Assembly (NCBI RefSeq): GCF_902491705.1
Contig: NZ_CABUIW010000083.1
Coordinates: forward strand, 1 to 6,805
Length of the DNA stretch: 6,805 nt
From: an uncultured Lactobacillus sp.
GTDB lineage: Bacteria > Bacillota > Bacilli > Lactobacillales > Lactobacillaceae
Direction of reading: 5' to 3'
Made by a program: the position numbers and the translations under genes. Every line of letters begins with the position of its first letter. Position 1 is the first letter of the stretch. The notes under the pieces are model-generated. The model made no database searches and had not been told where the DNA came from. It worked only from the letters and a program-made list of their open reading frames with translations. This document shows, piece after piece, positions 1 through 5,287 of the stretch.

Positions 1-38
1 TAGTGAATCGACTATCCCGTCGGATAATCAATTCACTA
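1..38 (-). repeat. Long inverted repeat / hairpin at the window edge
   Basis: Two 17-base arms (1-17 and 22-38) flank a 4-base loop (18-21). Fifteen of 17 positions pair. The two imperfect positions, C9/A30 and C12/A27, are mismatches in a + strand RNA but become G-U wobbles in a - strand RNA, so the fold is continuous only when the - strand is transcribed. No T-run follows on the + side (ATTAAGC), and the base after the hairpin on the - strand lies outside the window. It may be the terminator of a - strand transcript or a dispersed extragenic palindrome. The hairpin is directly visible; its role is inferred. Confidence 0.6.
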
Positions 39-57
39 TTAAGCTTAGAATGTTTTG

Positions 58-83
58 TTTGTTTTGCACTATGCTAAAACAAA
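58..83 (+). promoter_or_regulatory. Operator-like inverted repeat upstream of 105-398
   Basis: TTTGTTTTGC (58-67) and GCTAAAACAAA (73-83) form an inverted repeat with one unpaired base and a 5-base spacer. The right arm contains TG-C-TAAAAC (72-80), a passable extended -10 box, and no good -35 is seen. The Shine-Dalgarno of the next gene begins 10 bases downstream. The position suggests a repressor site on the promoter or a short 5' leader hairpin; which one cannot be decided from sequence. Confidence 0.4.
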
Positions 84-104
84 GTGAAGATCGGAGGAAA
101 AGTT

Positions 105-398
105 ATGAGAAATCCAATGGAGGGTGTAGGGATGCACCCAGATATTAATATTAAAGACAATGATTTCATGATTAAGGTGAGAGAACTGGTTAACAGCGAT
201 CTCGATCTATTAGGCAATAGCGACATTATGAAGCTGGTTAAAGTAGCATTATTCAGAGCTAGCAAGAATGAACCAGTTCACGAAATTGCTAAAGAACTTG
301 ATGAGGGTCTGTCGGGTTATTTAGTTAAAAATGATTTTAAGGCTCCAGCTGGTGTAAAAAAGTTACAAGCAGCATTAAAGATCTATACTGAAGAATAA
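105..398 (+). CDS. Small helical protein, probable bacteriocin immunity-like (enterocin A immunity type)
   Basis: The product is a 97-residue soluble protein with no signal peptide or membrane segment. The ATG at 105 is chosen because GGAGG (93-97) sits 7 bases upstream; the in-frame GTG at 84 lies upstream of that ribosome site and has no site of its own. From about residue 18 it is mostly amphipathic helix. The order is a helix with IKVRELVNS, a helix with IMKLVKVALFRAS, then N-E-P leading into a helix with IAKELDEGL, then YLVKNDFKAP and a final helix. This arrangement and length recall the four-helix EntA immunity family (PF08951), whose members sit in the producer cytoplasm and protect against class II bacteriocins. 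The assignment is by pattern only. No bacteriocin gene is adjacent, so it would be an orphan immunity gene. The unit is monocistronic and followed directly by a terminator. Confidence 0.6.
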   Translation: MRNPMEGVGMHPDINIKDNDFMIKVRELVNSDLDLLGNSDIMKLVKVALFRASKNEPVHEIAKELDEGLSGYLVKNDFKAPAGVKKLQAALKIYTEE

Positions 399-404
399 TT
401 TTTG

Positions 405-442
405 AAAGAGAAGGAGAAAATAAAAAACTTCCTTCTCTTTTT
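405..442 (+). terminator. Rho-independent terminator after the 105-398 gene
   Basis: AAAGAGAAGG (405-414) pairs with CCTTCTCTTT (431-440), extended by A415-T430, and the T-run reaches 442. It starts 6 bases after the stop codon. The purine-rich stem followed by T5 is a standard intrinsic terminator and separates this gene from the lactate oxidase gene. Confidence 0.8.
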
Positions 443-481
443 ATTTGTGAAAAAAAGAACTTAACTATTGCCGTTATTAAA

Positions 482-501
482 ACATTTTTCAGCATTTTTC
501 A
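482..501 (+). repeat. Tandem 10-base direct repeat upstream of the lactate oxidase promoter
   Basis: ACATTTTTCA (482-491) is followed immediately by GCATTTTTCA (492-501), identical at 9 of 10 positions. The 10-base period places both copies on the same DNA face, about 25-45 bases upstream of the -10 box. That is where an activator would bind, and the promoter lacks a good -35. The repeat is visible; the role is inferred, and AT-rich DNA yields such repeats by chance. Confidence 0.35.
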
Positions 502-509
502 CTAACTTT

Positions 510-523
510 AAAAAACGTTTTCA
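510..523 (-). promoter_or_regulatory. Candidate cre box (CcpA site) of the lactate oxidase gene
   Basis: Read on the - strand this is TGAAAACGTTTTTT, matching TGWAARCGYTWNCW at every position except the C near the 3' end, which is T. The core AAAACGTTTT is a perfect palindrome. It lies 2 bases upstream of the TATAAT box at 526-531, inside the RNA polymerase footprint, so CcpA binding there would be expected to repress during growth on preferred sugars. Confidence 0.55.
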
Positions 524-525
524 TC

Positions 526-531
526 TATAAT
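526..531 (+). promoter_or_regulatory. -10 box of the lactate oxidase promoter
   Basis: A perfect TATAAT lies 44 bases upstream of the start codon. The hexamer at the right distance for a -35 (TAACTT, 503-508) is poor and there is no TG extension, so this promoter may depend on an activator. The cre-like box and the tandem repeat lie immediately upstream. Confidence 0.55.
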
Positions 532-575
532 TGAAGTGTCAAATAAAGTAAAGCATTGCGAAAGAAGGATTAGCT

Positions 576-1799
576 ATGACTTATTATTACAATGGATTTC
601 CTCAAAGTGACCGTAATGAAAAAATTTCAATGATCAACGTAGATGAACTAGAAGAACGTGCTAAAAAAGTAATGCCAGAAGGTGCATATTACTACATTGC
701 TTCAGGTGCTGAAAATGAATGGACCTGGCGTGCAAATACTTCAGCCTTTAATCATTATCAAATTGTGCCTCGTGCTTTAACCGATATACAGGATCCACAA
801 ACTGATACGGAATTCATGGGGTTGAAGCTGAAGACTCCAATTATGATTTCACCAATTGCTTGTCATGGTATTGCACATAAGGATGCCGAAATAGCAACTC
901 AAGAAGGTGCTGCTGCAGCTGGTGCGCTTTTCTCATCAAGTACATATGCTAATAAGAGCGTAGAAGACATTGCAGCTGCTGCACCAGAAGCTCCAAGATT
1001 TTTCCAATTGTATTTGAGCAAAGATTGGGATTTCAACAAGATGGTTTTTGATGCAATTAAAAAAGCTGGCTATAAAGGGATTTTCTTAACTGTGGATGCC
1101 TTAGTTTCTGGCTATCGTGAAGCTAACTTGAGAACCAAGTTTAAGTATCCAGTTCCGCTTGATTTCTTTACCCGTTACATAGGCGGAAAAGGTGAAGGTC
1201 AAAGCGTTGCGCAAATGTATGCTTCTAGTGCACAAAAGATTGGTCCAGAAGATGTGGCACGAATTAAGCAAGAATCAGGTTTGCCAGTCTTTGTAAAAGG
1301 CGTTATGTGTGCAGAAGATGCCTATAAAGCTATTGGTGCAGGTGCAGACGGTATCTATGTTACTAATCATGGTGGCCGTGAAGTAGACGGTGCTCCTGCT
1401 ACAATCGATGTTTTGCCTGAGATTGCGAAGGCAGTTAACCATCGCGTACCAATTGTATTTGATTCTGGCGTTCGTCGCGGTTCACATGTCTTTAAGGCTT
1501 TAGCACTTGGTGCAGACTTAGTAGGCATTGGCCGTCCATACTTGTATGGCTTAGCTTTAGGCGGTGCTAAGGGCGTAGAGAGCGTTATTGAGCAACTAGA
1601 TGATGAATTAAAGATCGATATGCAATTGACTGGTTGCAAGACAATTGACGATGTTAAACATGCCAAGATAGACAAAATTCACTACGGATTAGATACTTTG
1701 CCATCTAACACGGATCCTAGAATTAAAAAGCCATATCCAGTTACTGCAGAAAACCAAATTAAGAATGCTGATGCCATTACTGGAGCTTCACAACATTAG
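576..1799 (+). CDS. lox: L-lactate oxidase (FMN-dependent alpha-hydroxy-acid oxidase) with C-terminal flavinylation-like tail
   Basis: This cytoplasmic FMN enzyme of 407 residues oxidises L-lactate to pyruvate and reduces O2 to H2O2. The start at 576 has GAAGGA (564-569) 6 bases upstream. The TIM-barrel alpha-hydroxy-acid dehydrogenase fold spans about residues 20-373. Active-site residues known from Aerococcus viridans lactate oxidase occur at identical numbers: Y40, A95 (small residue linked to oxidase behaviour), Q144, Y146, D174, R181, Y215, K241, catalytic H265 in NHGGR, and R268. FDSGVRRG and GRPYLYG form the FMN phosphate site. The oddity is the C-terminus. The A. viridans enzyme is 374 residues, but here about 33 more follow, ending D399-A-I-T-G-A-S405-Q-H. 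That fits D-x-x-[ST]-G-A-[ST], the motif to which ApbE attaches FMN in FMN_bind domains, although no full FMN_bind domain is present. The gene is probably CcpA-controlled (cre at 510-523). Another 2-hydroxyacid substrate is possible, but the residue match makes lactate the best call. Confidence 0.93.
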   Translation: MTYYYNGFPQSDRNEKISMINVDELEERAKKVMPEGAYYYIASGAENEWTWRANTSAFNHYQIVPRALTDIQDPQTDTEFMGLKLKTPIMISPIACHGIAHKDAEIATQEGAAAAGALFSSSTYANKSVEDIAAAAPEAPRFFQLYLSKDWDFNKMVFDAIKKAGYKGIFLTVDALVSGYREANLRTKFKYPVPLDFFTRYIGGKGEGQSVAQMYASSAQKIGPEDVARIKQESGLPVFVKGVMCAEDAYKAIGAGADGIYVTNHGGREVDGAPATIDVLPEIAKAVNHRVPIVFDSGVRRGSHVFKALALGADLVGIGRPYLYGLALGGAKGVESVIEQLDDELKIDMQLTGCKTIDDVKHAKIDKIHYGLDTLPSNTDPRIKKPYPVTAENQIKNADAITGASQH

Positions 1800-1820
1800 A
1801 AAAAATATTTTCAAAAGATA

Positions 1821-1848
1821 TTGCTTTCCCAATTTTTGAGCATATAAT
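1821..1848 (+). promoter_or_regulatory. Promoter of the 1882-2205 gene
   Basis: TTGCTT (1821-1826) and TATAAT (1843-1848) are separated by 16 bases, with the start codon about 33 bases after the -10. No convincing terminator lies between the lactate oxidase stop codon and this promoter, so some readthrough from lox is possible. Confidence 0.65.
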
Positions 1849-1881
1849 TTAATCAAAAGTTGAGGAAAGGGAGAATACATT

Positions 1882-2205
1882 ATGTATCAAGAAGAAATAG
1901 ATGATTTAAAAACTTGGCTTTTGAATAATATTACTGATCTATTGGTTAACGAAGAAACTAAACCAGAAGAGCGTGAAGTTTTGCTTAAAGCAAAGCATCA
2001 ACTTGAAAATGGTGAAAGTGCAAATTATGTTTGCAACTTAATTCGTGTAGGACTTGATCCATTAAGCTGGCAAAGCAAGTTATCTAAGGGCGTTATGGAG
2101 TTCCACCACGCAATTGTTTCTAAGTCTTACCCAGTATCACATCAAGCTGGTGCATTAGGTGGCGCCGCACTTGGCTTAGCTTTTAATGGTCTAGCTCGCA
2201 AATAA
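1882..2205 (+). CDS. Small helical protein, probable bacteriocin immunity-like
   Basis: The product is 107 residues. AAGGGAG (1867-1873) lies 8 bases before the ATG. Residues 1-75 are predicted helical. The stretch EEREVLLKAKHQLENG (about residues 29-44), followed by a leucine-containing helix and KGVMEFHHAIVSK, recalls the enterocin A immunity-type helix bundle (PF08951) and the same layout as the 105-398 product. The last 20 residues are different: rich in Gly and Ala (QAGALGGAALGLAFNGLA) and ending in RK, which could be a membrane-touching tail or a flexible cap. There is one Cys, near residue 51. It has its own promoter and terminator and lies directly after the lactate oxidase gene. No bacteriocin precursor or transporter is next to it, so the role is assigned from overall pattern only. 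A stress-related helical protein is the main alternative. Confidence 0.55.
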   Translation: MYQEEIDDLKTWLLNNITDLLVNEETKPEEREVLLKAKHQLENGESANYVCNLIRVGLDPLSWQSKLSKGVMEFHHAIVSKSYPVSHQAGALGGAALGLAFNGLARK

Positions 2206-2210
2206 ATTAA

Positions 2211-2239
2211 TTGATAATAAACCTGACAGCTATTAGACT
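2211..2239 (+). promoter_or_regulatory. Candidate promoter of the 2284-2508 gene, overlapping the preceding terminator
   Basis: TTGATA (2211-2216) and TAGACT (2234-2239; 4 of 6 consensus bases) are 17 bases apart. The -10 lies inside the left arm of the hairpin at 2226-2261, so a transcript starting near 2246 would lack that arm and escape termination. The -10 is imperfect, and the gene may instead rely on readthrough. Confidence 0.3.
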
Positions 2240-2269
2240 TTTAATTAAGCCTAGTAGCTGTTTTGTTTT
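2226..2269 (+). terminator. Rho-independent terminator after the 1882-2205 gene
   Basis: The 15-base arms (2226-2240 and 2247-2261) enclose the loop TTAATT. Thirteen positions are Watson-Crick pairs, one is G-U and one is A/C. TTTTGTTTT follows. The hairpin starts 20 bases after the stop codon. Confidence 0.75.
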
Positions 2270-2283
2270 GAGAAGGAAAAAAG

Positions 2284-2508
2284 ATGGACAATAAAAATTC
2301 ACAGAATCAATTTTCGCCTTGGCAATTAATTCTTTCGATGATTATTGCCTGGGTAATAACATTTTTTAGTATGTGGGCTGCACGTGGCTTCAGCATGGAT
2401 TTCTTCATTATGCCTCGTTTTGCTTTTGTTTTGGTTATCTCAGTAGCTGGTGCAATCGTTATCGGTCCAGCCATTTTCGGCTTTTTGTATATTGGCAGGA
2501 AAAAATAG
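2284..2508 (+). CDS. Small two-helix membrane protein, function unknown (DUF2798-like?)
   Basis: The product is 74 residues. GAAGGA (2272-2277) lies 6 bases before the ATG. A polar, Asn/Gln-rich N-terminus precedes two hydrophobic segments, about residues 13-33 and 46-70, joined by a short loop (ARGFSMDFFIMPR). The C-terminus is RKK, which by the positive-inside rule puts that end in the cytoplasm. There is no signal peptidase site and no catalytic motif. The overall shape, with an Ile/Met-rich first helix, a short loop ending in Arg and a second helix with a conserved-looking G-P, vaguely recalls DUF2798 small membrane proteins, but this is a weak resemblance and no function follows from it. 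It lies between the terminator at 2226-2269 and the regulated promoter at 2522-2550, with no terminator of its own, so readthrough into 2603-2794 is possible. Confidence 0.65.
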   Translation: MDNKNSQNQFSPWQLILSMIIAWVITFFSMWAARGFSMDFFIMPRFAFVLVISVAGAIVIGPAIFGFLYIGRKK

Positions 2509-2521
2509 TTCACAAAAATAA

Positions 2522-2550
2522 TTGACAAATTCTCCATTAGATATTAGTGT
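2522..2550 (+). promoter_or_regulatory. Promoter of the 2603-2794 gene
   Basis: A perfect -35, TTGACA (2522-2527), is followed after 17 bases by TAGTGT (2545-2550), a weak -10 with 3 of 6 consensus bases. The -10 falls on the first bases of the palindrome at 2546-2569, the usual geometry of a repressed promoter. Confidence 0.5.
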
Positions 2551-2569
2551 ATTAGTTAAGTAATACAGA
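2546..2569 (+). promoter_or_regulatory. Palindromic operator overlapping the promoter of the 2603-2794 gene
   Basis: TGTATTA (2548-2554) and TAATACA (2561-2567) are perfect inverted 7-base arms around GTTAAG. The outer bases, AGTGTA on the left and TACAGA on the right, resemble the AGTGTA...TACACT operators I recall for GntR/YtrA-family repressors of Firmicutes, with a spacing of 12 instead of 13. The palindrome is seen directly; the regulator family is inference and no regulator gene is in the window. Confidence 0.55.
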
Positions 2570-2602
2570 TAGAATTATTAATATTTGATGGAGGTGCTTG
2601 TC

Positions 2603-2794
2603 ATGCTTTATGTTTTATATATTTTGATTGGTTTGTTAATTATTTTAGGTGTGAACTTGATGATCACAGGGCTATTAGCAGTGCATGATATGTACACTCG
2701 CCGCGAAGATGAAGAGCCTACTTTTGATACATTTAAGAAGTACTTTGCGGAAAATAATAATATTCCAACGAAGATGTCAGACATATTCAACTAA
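2603..2794 (+). CDS. Small single-span membrane protein, function unknown
   Basis: The product is 63 residues. The ATG at 2603 is preferred because a near-perfect Shine-Dalgarno, GGAGGTG (2590-2596), lies 6 bases upstream; the in-frame TTG at 2585 precedes that site. One hydrophobic helix occupies about residues 4-27 (YILIGLLIILGVNLMITGLL). An acidic soluble tail follows, with RREDEE near residue 33 and ending MSDIFN, probably cytoplasmic. No lipobox, cysteine or known motif is visible, and I do not recognise a family. A strong ribosome site combined with a promoter overlapped by a palindrome suggests a tightly repressed protein made efficiently on induction. If a YtrA-type regulator controls it, a link to cell-envelope stress would be plausible, but that is speculation. 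Confidence 0.65.
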   Translation: MLYVLYILIGLLIILGVNLMITGLLAVHDMYTRREDEEPTFDTFKKYFAENNNIPTKMSDIFN

Positions 2795-2799
2795 TTAAG

Positions 2800-2824
2800 A
2801 GCTAGCAAACTTGCTAGCTTTTTT
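2800..2824 (+). terminator. Rho-independent terminator after the 2603-2794 gene
   Basis: AGCTAGC (2800-2806) pairs with GCTAGCT (2813-2819) around a 6-base loop, followed by a T-run to 2824. It starts 6 bases after the stop codon and isolates the alpha-glucosidase gene from upstream transcription. Confidence 0.85.
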
Positions 2825-2857
2825 CATTGCTTGAAAGATAAGAGAATAAACTTATTG

Positions 2858-2866
2858 TGTTAAAAT
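2858..2866 (+). promoter_or_regulatory. Extended -10 promoter of the alpha-glucosidase gene
   Basis: TGT-TAAAAT (2858-2866) is an extended -10 element. The -35 position (around 2838-2843) is poor, which the TG extension may offset. The start codon is 41 bases downstream of the -10. The last base of the -10 is the first base of the cre box. Confidence 0.5.
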
Positions 2867-2880
2867 TGAAAGCGAATACA
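2866..2880 (+). promoter_or_regulatory. cre box (CcpA site) of the alpha-glucosidase gene
   Basis: TTGAAAGCGAATACA matches the cre consensus WTGNAANCGNWNNCW at all 15 positions. It spans roughly -6 to +9 relative to the start of transcription expected from the -10 at 2861-2866. CcpA with HPr(Ser-P) bound here would block initiation, so the gene should be repressed on preferred sugars and released when they run out. Confidence 0.8.
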
Positions 2881-2907
2881 TAGTTTTGATTTATATAGAG
2901 GTAAATT

Positions 2908-5211
2908 ATGGTTAACAAACTTATCAATTTTACTCAAGACGCGCAAAAAATTACTTTAAATTATGAAGAAAAGCCACTGACTTTAACGGTGATCACGCCA
3001 GAAATTGTGCGTGTGTTCCAAGATCGTGGCAACGCCAGCAATTCTTACGCAATTGAAGGCGATAAGGAGATAAAGACTGACTTTAAGGTTAAGCAAGATA
3101 AGGATCACGTTGAATTATCCACAGCTAAACTAGTAGTTAAGGCATATGATGACGAAAAAATTGATATCTACGATGAAAAGGGCAATCCATTAATCCTTGA
3201 TTATCGTCAAAAGCGGACACCAATTGACCGTCAAATGGATAAAGAACACCTTGAATTAGCTGAATCTGAAGGTCATGACGTTAAAAAGATGCTTGGCGCA
3301 CATGATCAAAATTACTACGAAATTGTTAAATCATTATCTAGTGATGAACAATTCTACGGTTTGGGCGATAAGACCGGCTTCTTGAACAAGCGCCATTATG
3401 CTTATGACAACTGGAATACTGATAATCCAGATCCACAAGTTGAAAGCTTTACGCGTTTGTACAAGTCAATTCCGATCTTGCTTGGCTTAAAAGATGGTCA
3501 TCCATACGGAATTTTCTTTGATAATACTTACCGCAACCACATTGACTTAGGTAAAGAGAGCAATGATTATTACTACTACTCTGCAGTTGACGGCAACATT
3601 GATTACTACATCATTGGCGGCGATTCACTCAAGGAAGTAATCACTAATTACACTTACTTAACTGGTCGTGTACCAATGCCACAGAAGTGGACATTAGGTT
3701 ATCAACAATCTCGTTGGGGCTACAGTGTAAGCCAAGAACAAGTAGAAAAAATCGCAGAAAATTTACGTAAATATGACTTACCATGCGATGTTTTACACCT
3801 TGATATCGACTATATGGACGGCTACCGCGTTTTTACCTGGAGAAAGGATAACTATGAAGCTCCAGAAAAATTCATCACTAAGATGCGTAAATTGGGCTTC
3901 AGAATCATCACAATTATTGATCCGGGTGTTAAGAAAGATGATGACTACAAGATTTACAAAGAAGGTATTGAAAAGGGCTACTTCGTTAAGGCTCCAGATG
4001 GTACTGTCTATGTAAATGAAGTTTGGCCAGGTGAAGCAGTCTTCCCAGACTTTGGTAGAAAAGAAGTACGTAAATGGTGGGCTAAGAACTGCAAGTACTT
4101 AGTTGACCTTGGCGTTTCAGGTATCTGGGATGATATGAACGAACCAGCATCATTTAAGGGCGAAATTCCGCAAGATATCGTCTTCCACAATGAAGAAGAA
4201 GCTTCAACTCATAAGAAGATGCACAACGTTTACGGTCATAATATGGCTAAGGCAACTTATGAAGGATTAAAGAGATTCAGTGGTAAGAGACCATTTGTAA
4301 TCACAAGAGCCGCATATGCAGGAACTCAAAAGTTTTCCACAGTTTGGACTGGTGATAACCAAAGTTTATGGACACATGTCCAAATGATGATTCCACAATT
4401 ATGTAACTTGGGGATGAGTGGCTTTAGCTTTGCCGGAACTGATATTGGTGGTTTTGGTGCTGATACTACACCAGAATTACTTACTCGCTGGATCGAAGGA
4501 GCATTGTTTAGCCCATTGTACAGAAACCATGCGGCTCTAGGTACGCGCTCACAAGAACCATGGGTATTTGGCGAGCCAACTTTGTCAATTTACCGTAAGT
4601 ATTTGAAGTTACGCTACCACTTTATTCCATATCTTTACGATGAATTCTATCGTGAAACTAAGACTGGACTTCCAGTTATGCGTCCACTTGTCTTGAATTA
4701 TGAAAATGATCCACAGGTGCATAACTTGAATGATGAATATATGGTGGGCGAGGACATTTTGGCAGCCCCAGTTGTTCAAGAAGGTCAAACTAAGCGTGCA
4801 GTATATTTACCAAAGGGTAAGTGGATTGACTTCTGGAATGGCGTTGAACATGCAGGTAAGACGACAATTTTAGTTGATGCACCAATTGATAAGTTGCCAT
4901 TGTTCATTAAGAAGAACACCATCTTGCCATGGGGCAAGGAAGTTAGTCACATTTCTGATGAACCAGATGAGAGTATGACCTTTAGATTATTTGGTAAGAA
5001 GGGTAAGTACACTCACTATCAAGATGATGGTACTGACTTTAAGTACCAAAATGGTGAATACAACTTGTACAAGATCAAGGCTAAAAATGGTGATGTGAAA
5101 GTTAAGCTTGAAAAGCATGGCTTTGGTCCTGTATATCGCAGAATTACGGTTCAATTGCCTGATAAGAAAGTGGTATTCAAGTACAAGAATGGCGAATATG
5201 TAAGAAAATAA
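2908..5211 (+). CDS. GH31 family alpha-glucosidase, cytoplasmic
   Basis: This retaining glycoside hydrolase removes terminal alpha-linked glucose from small oligosaccharides. It has 767 residues, normal for bacterial GH31, and no signal peptide, so it acts on imported sugars. GAGGT (2898-2902) lies 5 bases before the ATG. Residues 1 to about 250 form the N-terminal beta-sandwich, with FYGLGDKTG near its middle. The barrel begins at PMPQKWTLGYQQSRWGY (256-272). HLDIDYMDG (297-305) supplies substrate-binding aspartates. WDDMNE (407-412) is the family signature, with nucleophile D409. WTGDN contains the expected acid/base D483. GTDIGGF (D512) and RNH (H541) line the glucose subsite. After about 590 come a beta domain and a DUF5110-like C-terminus. 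Linkage preference (alpha-1,4, -1,6 or -1,3) cannot be read from the sequence. It is a single-gene unit with no transporter or regulator beside it, and its cre box indicates catabolite repression. Confidence 0.95.
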   Translation: MVNKLINFTQDAQKITLNYEEKPLTLTVITPEIVRVFQDRGNASNSYAIEGDKEIKTDFKVKQDKDHVELSTAKLVVKAYDDEKIDIYDEKGNPLILDYRQKRTPIDRQMDKEHLELAESEGHDVKKMLGAHDQNYYEIVKSLSSDEQFYGLGDKTGFLNKRHYAYDNWNTDNPDPQVESFTRLYKSIPILLGLKDGHPYGIFFDNTYRNHIDLGKESNDYYYYSAVDGNIDYYIIGGDSLKEVITNYTYLTGRVPMPQKWTLGYQQSRWGYSVSQEQVEKIAENLRKYDLPCDVLHLDIDYMDGYRVFTWRKDNYEAPEKFITKMRKLGFRIITIIDPGVKKDDDYKIYKEGIEKGYFVKAPDGTVYVNEVWPGEAVFPDFGRKEVRKWWAKNCKYLVDLGVSGIWDDMNEPASFKGEIPQDIVFHNEEEASTHKKMHNVYGHNMAKATYEGLKRFSGKRPFVITRAAYAGTQKFSTVWTGDNQSLWTHVQMMIPQLCNLGMSGFSFAGTDIGGFGADTTPELLTRWIEGALFSPLYRNHAALGTRSQEPWVFGEPTLSIYRKYLKLRYHFIPYLYDEFYRETKTGLPVMRPLVLNYENDPQVHNLNDEYMVGEDILAAPVVQEGQTKRAVYLPKGKWIDFWNGVEHAGKTTILVDAPIDKLPLFIKKNTILPWGKEVSHISDEPDESMTFRLFGKKGKYTHYQDDGTDFKYQNGEYNLYKIKAKNGDVKVKLEKHGFGPVYRRITVQLPDKKVVFKYKNGEYVRK

Positions 5212-5228
5212 TAGAAATAAAGTAAGAG

Positions 5229-5260
5229 AAAAGGCTGTGCAGGGGTGCACAGCCTTTTTT
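5229..5260. terminator. Bidirectional terminator between convergent genes
   Basis: A perfect 13-base stem (5229-5241 with 5246-5258) encloses the loop GGGG. T6 follows on the + strand, and a weaker T-rich stretch (CTTTTCTCTTACTTT) follows on the - strand. It starts 17 bases after the alpha-glucosidase stop and lies 27 bases past the CPBP gene stop, so it can serve both. Confidence 0.9.
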
Positions 5261-5287
5261 AATGAAAAAATTCACTCAAAATCGTTC

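Noticed and set aside
84..104. Upstream GTG start for the first gene
   Set aside because: The GGAGG at 93-97 lies inside that extension and is correctly spaced for the ATG at 105; nothing suitable precedes 84.
74..265. 63-residue open frame on the - strand near the left edge
   Set aside because: It is mostly opposite the 105-398 gene, with low-complexity Ser/Leu content and no family signature. It was considered as the source of the - strand hairpin RNA but is not supported as a gene.
445..465. Possible Rex (NADH-sensing) site, TTGTGA, upstream of lactate oxidase
   Set aside because: Only one half-site is present; the expected inverted TCACAA partner at the right spacing is missing.
1367..1675. 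102-residue open frame on the - strand
   Set aside because: It lies opposite the conserved FMN-binding half of lactate oxidase, and its composition is what the opposite strand of that gene produces.
1801..1822. Possible terminator directly after the lactate oxidase stop
   Set aside because: Only a short AT-only pairing (AATAT with ATATT) exists, with no GC pairs and no T-run, so it is too weak to call.
2307..2537. 76-residue open frame on the - strand
   Set aside because: It is the complement of the 2284-2508 membrane protein gene, which has a better ribosome site, and its hydrophobic stretches mirror that gene.
2585..2602. TTG start six codons upstream of the 63-residue membrane protein
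   Set aside because: The strong GGAGGTG at 2590-2596 falls inside the extension and fits the ATG at 2603.
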